Made by a program: the position numbers and the translations under genes. From Candidatus Planktophila sp. (lineage in GTDB: Bacteria > Actinomycetota > Actinomycetes > Nanopelagicales > Nanopelagicaceae): DNA of 6,107 nucleotides. Position 1 is the stretch's first letter. Each line of letters starts with the position of its first letter. The notes beneath the pieces were generated by a model. It ran no database searches, was not told where the DNA came from, and saw nothing but the letters and a program-made list of their open reading frames with translations. The DNA is taken from positions 1 to 6,107 of the forward strand of contig JAURJS010000002.1 in the NCBI GenBank assembly GCA_030832135.1, read 5' to 3'. Below, piece after piece: positions 1 through 5,612 of the stretch.

Positions 1-612
1 AAGCGCGATGTGATGGAAGAAGCTCTTATTCTTGATTCAGAAGATCTCGAATCACGTCATGATCTCGGTGGAAATATCATCCCGATGTTGACCGCTGCCG
101 GCCAGGCGAAGGTCTACGACTTTGAACACAACGTTGTTCCAGGTGCAACAGAGCGCGATAAGGGTTACTGGCGGGATGTGGGTTCTATCGATGCTTACTA
201 CGATGCCCATATGGATTTAGTCTCAATCCATCCAATCTTTAATCTCTATAACCGCGAGTGGCCACTTTTGACCAACCCACCATCACTTCCTCCTGCAAAG
301 TTCTCTGAGAACGGTATTGCTCAAGATTCGATCGTGGGTGCGGGCTCCATCATCTCTGGCGGCCACGTCAATCGCACCGTTGCTTCCTACGATGTTCATG
401 TCGGTTCGGGTGCCTTTGTCGATAGCTCGGTGTTGATGCCCGGTGTGAAGATCGGCGAACGCGCCGTCATTCGAAATGCAATCATCGATAAGGGAGTTGT
501 GGTCGAGGCCGGGGCGCAGATTGGCGTTGATCTCGAGAGAGATCGTCAGCGCTTCACAGTGACCGATTCTGGAATCGTTGTTGTGGGCAAGGGAATTCGA
601 GTTACCCCTTAA
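1..612 (+). CDS. glgC: Glucose-1-phosphate adenylyltransferase (ADP-glucose pyrophosphorylase), 3' part
   Basis: C-terminal half (203 visible codons) of the enzyme making ADP-glucose and PPi from ATP and glucose-1-phosphate, the committed step of bacterial glycogen synthesis in the cytoplasm. The frame is open to the left edge, so the start lies outside; the GTG at 10 and ATG at 13 are internal codons. Visible residues 21-29 (DLGGNIIPM) and 55-73 ([19 protein letters not shown]) match the conserved end of the nucleotidyltransferase domain. From about residue 100 a left-handed beta-helix tail follows, with hexapeptide-like repeats ([30 protein letters not shown]) and the usual actinobacterial ending ([11 protein letters not shown], then VVVGKG). 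No frameshift is visible. The stop overlaps the stop of the opposite-strand hydrolase by 11 nt, so there is no room for a terminator between them. The family call is firm; allosteric behaviour cannot be judged from this part. Confidence 0.95.
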   Translation, partial: KRDVMEEALILDSEDLESRHDLGGNIIPMLTAAGQAKVYDFEHNVVPGATERDKGYWRDVGSIDAYYDAHMDLVSIHPIFNLYNREWPLLTNPPSLPPAKFSENGIAQDSIVGAGSIISGGHVNRTVASYDVHVGSGAFVDSSVLMPGVKIGERAVIRNAIIDKGVVVEAGAQIGVDLERDRQRFTVTDSGIVVVGKGIRVTP

Positions 613-1528
613 TTTTCTTGAGCTCTCCAGCTGCGTAATCAATGGCAATTTGAGACGTTGGAGTCACGGCCATATTGGTGAAGAAGCCGTGAATCATTCC
701 GTCATATTCTTTATAGATCACAGGTACTCCCGCGTTGCCAAGTCGCCGCGCATACTCTTGACCATCACTTAACAATGGATCGAATTCTGCTGTGATGATA
801 ATTGCTGGAGCGAGATGAGAGAAATCTTCTGCTGACATCGGAACGGCATATGGATTTAAATCATGTTCGCTTCCTTGCAGATATTGCTCCCAGAACCATT
901 GCATCGCCTGCGTTGTCAGGCCATAACCGGTTGCCATAGTGATGTAAGAATCAGTGGTGAAATCTCGACCGTTACATGGATAGATAAGAAGTTGAAACTT
1001 TAACTCAATGCCATTATCGCGAGCCTTAATAGCAACTGCGCTAGCTAATGTTGCGCCAGCGCTATCTCCTGCGACTCCAATAAAGTGAGGATCAATCTTT
1101 AGTTCGAGTGCATGATCGCGAACCCAGATTAGCGTTGCATAACAATCATCAAAGGGAATAGGGAAGGGGTGCTCAGGCGCCTTCTGATAGCTGACTCCAA
1201 TAATCGTAAATCCAGATTGATTGGCAAGGCGCGCCATCGATGCGTCATACATATCGAGATAGTTGAGCACAAAGCCGCCACCATGAAAGTGAATGATTGC
1301 CGGTGCGGCAGGATTATCGGTGGGGCGATAGATGCGGATCGGAAGATTAGCCGTTGGCCCTGGAATGAAACGGTTGGCGATCTCGCGAAAATCCTCAACT
1401 GGGCCTGACATCACCATCCGACCTTGAGTATTTGCTCGAATCTCAGATAGTGGCGCCTGCCAGACAGCTGGCGCACCTATGGCAGCCTGCTTTTCGAGGA
1501 AGCTTTTGATTTCTGGTGCGAGAGGCAT
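602..1528 (-). CDS. Alpha/beta-hydrolase fold esterase, hormone-sensitive-lipase-like (family IV)
   Basis: A 308-residue cytoplasmic carboxylesterase-type hydrolase with no signal peptide. All family IV landmarks are present: the oxyanion-hole motif HGGGF at residues 82-86, the nucleophile elbow GDSAG with Ser156, the acid in EFDPL with Asp250, and His280 in IHGFF. The N-terminus ([20 protein letters not shown]) is the usual cap-forming start of this family, and the length (about 300-320 expected) is normal. The family cleaves short acyl esters, but the natural substrate cannot be read from sequence. The ATG at 1528 has no Shine-Dalgarno sequence in front (the preceding bases read TGTCTCC on this strand), so the message may be leaderless. 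It is divergent from the phosphofructokinase gene and convergent with glgC, so it is probably a single-gene transcript. Lysine codons are mixed AAA/AAG, unlike the all-AAG phosphofructokinase gene, which suggests ordinary expression. Confidence 0.9.
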   Translation of the reverse strand: MPLAPEIKSFLEKQAAIGAPAVWQAPLSEIRANTQGRMVMSGPVEDFREIANRFIPGPTANLPIRIYRPTDNPAAPAIIHFHGGGFVLNYLDMYDASMARLANQSGFTIIGVSYQKAPEHPFPIPFDDCYATLIWVRDHALELKIDPHFIGVAGDSAGATLASAVAIKARDNGIELKFQLLIYPCNGRDFTTDSYITMATGYGLTTQAMQWFWEQYLQGSEHDLNPYAVPMSAEDFSHLAPAIIITAEFDPLLSDGQEYARRLGNAGVPVIYKEYDGMIHGFFTNMAVTPTSQIAIDYAAGELKKIKG

Positions 1529-1529
1529 G

Positions 1530-1558
1530 GAGACAGTAAATCATGGGCGTTGTAGACT
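1530..1558 (+). promoter_or_regulatory. Candidate promoter for the phosphofructokinase gene
   Basis: GAGACA at 1530-1535 (4 of 6 matches to TTGACA) and TAGACT at 1553-1558 (TAnnnT type, common in actinobacteria) are separated by 17 bp. Transcription would start near 1565, giving a leader of about 64 nt before the ATG at 1629. That would put the palindrome at 1567-1578 just after the start site. The more obvious TTGACA at 1574-1579 has no usable -10 at the right distance. Confidence 0.35.
1535..1540 (-). promoter_or_regulatory. Possible -10 box of a leaderless esterase transcript
   Basis: On the minus strand the hexamer TTTACT ends 6 nt before the esterase ATG, the spacing that would put transcription start on the A of the start codon. 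It matches TATAAT at 4 of 6 positions. The gene has no ribosome binding site, which favours a leaderless start, but I see no good -35 at 16-18 bp. This is a weak call. Confidence 0.25.
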
Positions 1559-1566
1559 TTGGCTAG

Positions 1567-1578
1567 GTCAACGTTGAC
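1567..1578. promoter_or_regulatory. Perfect 12-bp palindrome, probable operator
   Basis: GTCAACGTTGAC is an exact inverted repeat in the divergent spacer between the esterase and phosphofructokinase genes. It has a central CG flanked by AA/TT (AACGTT), the core often seen in operators of LacI-family sugar regulators. Its position at the predicted start site of the phosphofructokinase transcript suits repression, and it could also affect the divergent esterase. No regulator gene lies in the window. I noticed no second copy by eye. Binding by a LacI-type protein is inference. Confidence 0.45.
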
Positions 1579-1582
1579 ATAA

Positions 1583-1600
1583 GGGCTATTTTCTCAGCCC
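1583..1600 (+). other. Small hairpin in the phosphofructokinase leader
   Basis: GGGCT at 1583-1587 can pair perfectly with AGCCC at 1596-1600 across an 8-nt loop (ATTTTCTC). It would lie in the 5' leader, 17 nt before the Shine-Dalgarno site. It is not followed by a T-run, so it is not an intrinsic terminator. It may be a minor stabilising or regulatory structure, or chance. Confidence 0.3.
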
Positions 1601-1617
1601 AACCACATTCTAAATTT

Positions 1618-1621
1618 GGAG
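1618..1621 (+). promoter_or_regulatory. Ribosome binding site of the phosphofructokinase gene
   Basis: GGAG lies 7 nt before the ATG at 1629, a standard distance. It fixes this ATG as the start and shows that this message has a real leader, in contrast to the DAHP synthase gene downstream. Confidence 0.75.
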
Positions 1622-1628
1622 TCAGACA

Positions 1629-2654
1629 ATGCGTTTTGGTGTTCTTACAGGTGGCGGAGATTGCCCAGGCCTCAACGGAGTTATCCGCGGCGTAGTAACT
1701 AAGGGAATCAAGGAGTACGGCTACGAGTTCGTGGGATTCCGCGATGGCTGGAAGGGCCCTCTTGAAGGTCTCACCATGCCTTTAGATCTTGCGACAGTAA
1801 AGCCAATCCTTACCAAGGGTGGAACCATCCTCGGTTCATCACGTACCAACCCATTTAAGATCGATGGCGGCGTTGAGAAGATCAAGGCAAACCTTGAGGC
1901 TCATGGCGTTGATGCACTTATCGCAATCGGTGGCGAAGATACCCTCGGCGTTGCAACAAAGCTCCACGCTCTCGGCGTGAAGGTCATCGGCGTTCCAAAG
2001 ACAATCGATAACGACCTCAACAATACAGATTTCACATTTGGTTTCGATACATCAGTCAACATTGCAATGGAGGCGATTGATCGCCTCCACACAACTGCAG
2101 AGTCACACCACCGTCCATTGATCGTTGAGGTCATGGGTCGCCACGCAGGTTGGATTGCTCTTCACTCAGGTATTGCCGGAGATGCTGCATGCATCTTGGT
2201 TCCAGAGGTCAAGTTCTCTGTTGATAAGGTCTGCGAATATGTGAAGTCACGCTTTGAGACAGGCACAGCGCCAATCATCGTGATTGCAGAAGGTGCGATT
2301 CCTCAAGATGGCGACATGATCGTTAAGGATCAAGAGCTCGATGCATTTGGCCATGTGAAGCTCTCAGGAATTGGAGATTGGCTCGCTAAGGAGATTGAGG
2401 CAAAGACCGGTTATGAGACACGTTGCACCGTTCTCGGCCACATTCAGCGCGGTGGAACACCGACAGCATTTGACCGCGTCTTGTCATCACGTTTCGGCCT
2501 CGAGGCAATCACAGCTGCTCACCAGGGTGACTGGGGAACAATGATGGCCCTTCATGGCACAGATATCGTCCATGTCCCATTGGCCTCTGCAACAGATGTC
2601 TTGAAGACTGTTCCAATCTCTCGCTACGAAGAGGTCTTCTCTTTCTTCGGCTAA
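1629..2654 (+). CDS. pfp: 6-phosphofructokinase, predicted pyrophosphate-dependent (group III)
   Basis: A 341-residue cytoplasmic enzyme interconverting fructose-6-phosphate and fructose-1,6-bisphosphate. The fold is PFK-A: GGGDCPG at residues 8-14, Arg72, catalytic TIDND at 125-129 with Asp127, Arg162, MGRHAGW at 169-175, and the fructose-6-phosphate signature HIQRGGTPTAFDR at 271-283. Numbering matches E. coli PfkA through this core. The donor-site residues are Asp104 (in GGEDT) and Lys124 (in PKTID). In this family Gly104 goes with ATP, while Asp104 plus Lys124 is the pyrophosphate type seen in Amycolatopsis methanolica, whose enzyme is nearly the same length. The E. coli effector-site arginines 21, 25, 54 and 154 are replaced by Gly, Lys, Leu and His, fitting a non-allosteric, reversible enzyme. 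All 19 lysines are coded by AAG, suggesting selection for high expression. The family is certain; the donor is predicted. Automated annotation may label it ATP-dependent pfkA. Confidence 0.93.
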   Translation: MRFGVLTGGGDCPGLNGVIRGVVTKGIKEYGYEFVGFRDGWKGPLEGLTMPLDLATVKPILTKGGTILGSSRTNPFKIDGGVEKIKANLEAHGVDALIAIGGEDTLGVATKLHALGVKVIGVPKTIDNDLNNTDFTFGFDTSVNIAMEAIDRLHTTAESHHRPLIVEVMGRHAGWIALHSGIAGDAACILVPEVKFSVDKVCEYVKSRFETGTAPIIVIAEGAIPQDGDMIVKDQELDAFGHVKLSGIGDWLAKEIEAKTGYETRCTVLGHIQRGGTPTAFDRVLSSRFGLEAITAAHQGDWGTMMALHGTDIVHVPLASATDVLKTVPISRYEEVFSFFG

Positions 2655-2672
2655 GCCCCGCGGCTACGCCCT

Positions 2673-2692
2673 GGTAAGAGAGATTAATTACC
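2673..2692. repeat. Short inverted repeat upstream of the DAHP synthase promoter
   Basis: GGTAA at 2673-2677 and TTACC at 2688-2692 form 5-bp arms around a 10-nt spacer, within the 74-nt gap after the phosphofructokinase stop. There is no T-run and little GC, so it is not a terminator. It sits just upstream of the expected -35 position and could be a regulator site, or chance. Confidence 0.2.
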
Positions 2693-2716
2693 CTGCACCA
2701 TTTCCCTTCGAGACTT

Positions 2717-2722
2717 TAGGCT
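2717..2722 (+). promoter_or_regulatory. -10 box of a leaderless DAHP synthase transcript
   Basis: TAGGCT, a good actinobacterial -10 hexamer, ends at 2722 with exactly 6 nt before the ATG at 2729. Transcription would then begin on the start codon itself. No Shine-Dalgarno sequence precedes that ATG (the bases are AACTAC). The -35 region is weak (CTGCACC at 2693-2699). Read-through from the phosphofructokinase gene is also possible, since no terminator is seen in the gap. Confidence 0.6.
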
Positions 2723-2728
2723 AACTAC

Positions 2729-4072
2729 ATGACATCACTGGATTCGCTCTTTAACGACAGCGCAGTTGCGGCACAACAACCCAACTGGCCTGGCGGTCCA
2801 ACCGGTGAACCGTTAGCTAAGGCAGTGGCAGAGCTCAAGACTCTGCCACCGCTTGTCTTCGCAGGTGAGTGCGATGAGCTCAAGGCTCGCATCGCAGATG
2901 CTGCAGCTGGTAAGGCATTCTGGCTTCAAGGTGGAGATTGTGCTGAGACCTTTGGATCTGCAACAGCGGATTCAATCCGTAATCGCATCAAAACTATCTT
3001 GCAGATGGCAGCGGTTTTGCAATACCAGTCATCGCTTCCTGTCATTAAGGTCGGTCGCATGGCGGGGCAGTTTGCAAAGCCTCGCTCCAATGACACAGAG
3101 ACCCGTAACGGTGTAACGCTTCCTGCCTACCGCGGAGATGCAGTAAACGGACTCGAATTCACCGAAGAGTCTCGTACGCCAGACCCACAGCGTTTGGTGA
3201 AGGTCTATAACACCTCAGCTGCAACTCTCAACTTAGTTCGTGCATTCACTCAAGGTGGCTTTGCCGATCTTCGTCGAGTTCATGAGTGGAACAAGGGCTT
3301 CATCAAGGATTCAACTTTCGGTGAAAAGTATGAGCAGGTTGCAAACGAGATCGGTCGCGCACTCTCATTTATGGAATCGGCCGGTGTTGACCCGAACGAA
3401 TTTAAGGCCGTTGATTTCTATGCCAGCCATGAAGCGCTGATCATTGAATATGAGAAGGCCCTTACTCGCATCGATTCACGGACAGAGCTTCCTTATGATG
3501 TCTCTGGCCACTTCATCTGGATCGGTGAGCGCACACGTCAGATGGATGGAGCACATGTTGATTTCGCATCAAAGGTGCGCAACCCAATCGGCGTAAAGCT
3601 TGGTCCTAAGACAACTGTCGAAGATGCACTTGCCCTCATTGAAAAGCTTGATCCTAATCGTGAGCCAGGACGCCTGACATTTATTACTCGTATGGGCGCA
3701 TCGAAGATCCGCGAGATTCTGCCAGCACTTGTTGAAGGAGTCACAAAGAGTGGTGCTCAGGTTCTCTGGGTCTGTGATCCGATGCATGGAAATACCTTTG
3801 AGACTTCTAACGGTTATAAGACTCGTCAATTTGAAGATGTGCTCGATGAAGTCCGTGGCTTCTTTGAGGTCCATAAGAAGCTTGGAACTCATCCTGGCGG
3901 AATTCATATCGAGCTCACCGGCGATGATGTCACCGAGTGCCTCGGTGGCGGAAATCAAATCTCTGAGAAGGATCTTGAATCTCGCTATGAGACAGCCTGC
4001 GATCCACGACTGAACCACTCTCAATCTCTTGAGCTAGCCTTCCTCGTTGCAGAGATGCTGCGCGATCGGTAG
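2729..4072 (+). CDS. aroG: 3-deoxy-D-arabino-heptulosonate-7-phosphate synthase, class II
   Basis: A 447-residue enzyme joining PEP and erythrose-4-phosphate to form DAHP, the first step of the shikimate pathway to aromatic amino acids. It is the class II type typical of actinobacteria and plants, unrelated in sequence to E. coli AroF/G/H. The four metal ligands are all present at a constant 16-residue offset from M. tuberculosis AroG: Cys71 (in GGDCAETF), His353 (in DPMHGNT), Glu395 (in HIELTG) and Asp425 (in CDPRLNHSQ). PEP-binding residues also align: Arg110 (KVGRMAGQ), Glu267-Arg268 (GERTR), Lys290 (GVKLGP) and Arg321 (TRMG). The 16 missing N-terminal residues correspond to the extension that helps form a feedback site in the M. 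tuberculosis enzyme, so inhibition by aromatic amino acids may differ; that is inference. The ATG at 2729 is supported by the leaderless promoter. The ogt gene follows after 6 nt. Confidence 0.96.
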   Translation: MTSLDSLFNDSAVAAQQPNWPGGPTGEPLAKAVAELKTLPPLVFAGECDELKARIADAAAGKAFWLQGGDCAETFGSATADSIRNRIKTILQMAAVLQYQSSLPVIKVGRMAGQFAKPRSNDTETRNGVTLPAYRGDAVNGLEFTEESRTPDPQRLVKVYNTSAATLNLVRAFTQGGFADLRRVHEWNKGFIKDSTFGEKYEQVANEIGRALSFMESAGVDPNEFKAVDFYASHEALIIEYEKALTRIDSRTELPYDVSGHFIWIGERTRQMDGAHVDFASKVRNPIGVKLGPKTTVEDALALIEKLDPNREPGRLTFITRMGASKIREILPALVEGVTKSGAQVLWVCDPMHGNTFETSNGYKTRQFEDVLDEVRGFFEVHKKLGTHPGGIHIELTGDDVTECLGGGNQISEKDLESRYETACDPRLNHSQSLELAFLVAEMLRDR

Positions 4073-4078
4073 TTAGCG

Positions 4079-4579
4079 ATGTCTGAGCTTCTCTCTTCGA
4101 CCATCTCGTCGCCGATTGGAAAGCTCTATCTGCTCTCTCGAGGTCAAACCGTCCTTGGGCTTAACCTCTCAGGCTTTCAGGACCTTCTCTCATCGCTATC
4201 GCCACATGAACTAGAAGAGAAGATAACGAAGAGCGCACAAATTCCAGGTGTGACTGAGAAGATTATCGATTACTTCGAAGGCGACCTTAAGGCGATTAAT
4301 TCCATCAAAGTCAAACAACCAGGGGGAGATTTCTCTCAAGCTGCTTGGGCTTCGATGAGAAAGATCAAAGTAGGAACAATGGAGTCCTATGCCGATCTTG
4401 CATATCGCGCAGGAAGCCCTGCCGCTGTGAGAGCAGCCGGTAGCGCATGTGCGAAGAATAAGATTGTTGTCATCATTCCCTGTCACCGCGTAATTAAATC
4501 TGGCGGAGCAATCGGAGCTTATGGCTGGGGAGTAGATAAAAAGTTGTGGTTACTCAAGCATGAAGGTGCGCTCGACTAA
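4079..4579 (+). CDS. ogt: Methylated-DNA--[protein]-cysteine S-methyltransferase
   Basis: A 166-residue suicide repair protein that moves the methyl group of O6-methylguanine in DNA to its own cysteine. The acceptor motif PCHRV is at residues 134-138 with Cys135. The recognition-helix arginine is Arg118 (in AAVRAAGSACAKN), and SYADLAYRAG at 103-112 is the usual start of the DNA-binding domain. The short variable N-terminal domain (about 1-80) and the total length fit the Ogt type (E. coli Ogt is 171 residues), with no AdaA-like fusion. The normally conserved Asn-Pro before the active-site strand reads Asn127-Lys128, a small departure. The ATG lies 6 nt after the DAHP synthase stop with no clear Shine-Dalgarno sequence, so it is probably co-transcribed and translated by re-initiation. 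Codon use is less biased (AAA lysines appear) than in the two genes upstream. It ends 1 nt from the convergent threonine aldolase stop. Confidence 0.93.
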   Translation: MSELLSSTISSPIGKLYLLSRGQTVLGLNLSGFQDLLSSLSPHELEEKITKSAQIPGVTEKIIDYFEGDLKAINSIKVKQPGGDFSQAAWASMRKIKVGTMESYADLAYRAGSPAAVRAAGSACAKNKIVVIIPCHRVIKSGGAIGAYGWGVDKKLWLLKHEGALD

Positions 4580-4580
4580 T

Positions 4581-5612
4581 TTAGCCAAGTGAAGCGGTCA
4601 TGATGGCAATCGCTTCATCACATTGGGCATCATCAAAATCAAGATGAGTAACAAGGCGCGCATAGCTCTTTCCTAGCGCACTAATCCAGAGACCTTTCTC
4701 CTTGCAGCGAGCAGCAAATTCAGCTGCGGAGATTCCAGCGTGAGTCAGATCAAGTCCGACAATATTGGTATCAACGTGATCTGGGTTGATCAGCGTTGAA
4801 TCATGGGCGGCAAGTGCCTGCGCCAACTTCTTTGCGCGGGCATGGTCTTGGCTAAGGCGATTGATATTGTGATCGAGGGCGTAGTGACCGGCAGCTGCCA
4901 AGAGACCAATCTGACGCATACCTGCGCCATAGCGCTTGCGCCAGATTCGAGATTCTGCGATTGCTGCTTTACTACCTAAAGATATAGAACCAACTGGCGC
5001 ACCTAAACCTTTAGAGAGACAGACACTGATGGTGTCGAAGTGCTTACCGAATTCAGTGAAGGCAACACCGGATGCGATATGAGCATTCCAGATGCGAGCA
5101 CCATCGAGGTGCATTGAGATGCCACGTTCACGAGCTCCAGCGCTTAATCGCGCAATCTCTGAGATCGGTTGGACAGTTCCACCGCCGAAGTTGTGGGTGT
5201 TCTCTACTGCAATCGCAGTTGTGGAAACCAAATATGGGCCTGCGTTCTCGTGGGCAAGGGCAAGCGGTGTATCTGCGTTGAGTAGACCGCGCTCTGAACG
5301 CCATGTTCGAGTTGTAATTCCACTAAAGACTGCGCCGGCACCTAGTTCTGCGCGAACGATGTGAGCACGCTCTTCAGTGAGAAGTTCCTCTCCAGGCTTT
5401 ACCAATGTGCGGATAAGAAGTTGATTTGCAAGGGATCCCGTAGGGGAGAAGAGCCCTGCCTCCATACCAAAGAGAGCAGCTACACGCTCCTCTAATGAGT
5501 TGACCGTTGGATCATCACCATAAACATCATCGCCAACCTCGGCTGATGCAATTGCATCGCGCATTCCTTGGGAAGGTTTTGTGACTGTGTCAGAGCGAAG
5601 ATCAATTGCCAT
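4581..5612 (-). CDS. ltaE: Low-specificity L-threonine aldolase
   Basis: A PLP enzyme of fold type I (beta-eliminating lyase family) that splits L-threonine or L-allo-threonine into glycine and acetaldehyde. The N-terminus MAIDLRSDTVTKPS is the family hallmark. Counting from the ATG at 5612 (343 residues), EVGDDVYGDDPTV is at 25-37, the ring-stacking His is 84 (ERAHI), the cofactor-binding MHLDGAR at 167-173 includes Asp170, and the PLP lysine is Lys201 in CLSKGLGAP. YGAGMRQ at 228-234 is also typical. An in-frame TTG at 5624 would add MRVP, but the ATG at 5612 fits the family start better and has GAGAG 5 nt upstream. The start overlaps the last 11 nt of the upstream DMT permease gene, so the pair is very likely one operon with coupled translation. 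A role in glycine supply or threonine breakdown is expected from the family. Confidence 0.93.
   Translation of the reverse strand: MAIDLRSDTVTKPSQGMRDAIASAEVGDDVYGDDPTVNSLEERVAALFGMEAGLFSPTGSLANQLLIRTLVKPGEELLTEERAHIVRAELGAGAVFSGITTRTWRSERGLLNADTPLALAHENAGPYLVSTTAIAVENTHNFGGGTVQPISEIARLSAGARERGISMHLDGARIWNAHIASGVAFTEFGKHFDTISVCLSKGLGAPVGSISLGSKAAIAESRIWRKRYGAGMRQIGLLAAAGHYALDHNINRLSQDHARAKKLAQALAAHDSTLINPDHVDTNIVGLDLTHAGISAAEFAARCKEKGLWISALGKSYARLVTHLDFDDAQCDEAIAIMTASLG

Noticed and set aside
10..12. GTG as the start of glgC
   Set aside because: The frame continues to the left edge and the missing N-terminal nucleotidyltransferase domain shows that this is an internal valine codon.
531..546. 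TCTCGAGA palindrome and flanking GATC repeats
   Set aside because: It sits in conserved glgC codons ([10 protein letters not shown]) and is explained by the protein sequence.
283..648. 121-codon open frame on the minus strand
   Set aside because: It is antisense to the conserved glgC beta-helix region and overlaps the esterase end; no start signal and no family resemblance.
1574..1579. Perfect TTGACA as a -35 box for the phosphofructokinase gene
   Set aside because: The hexamer 17 bp downstream (1597-1602) is GCCCAA and nothing at 16-19 bp resembles a -10. The TTGACA is better explained as half of the palindrome.
2655..2692. Rho-independent terminator after the phosphofructokinase gene
   Set aside because: The CCGCGG and GGTAA/TTACC elements give only weak stems and no T-run follows.
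3569..4024. 151-codon open frame on the minus strand
   Set aside because: It lies wholly inside the DAHP synthase gene, opposite conserved active-site codons, and its translation shows no recognisable motif; it is a shadow of the real gene.
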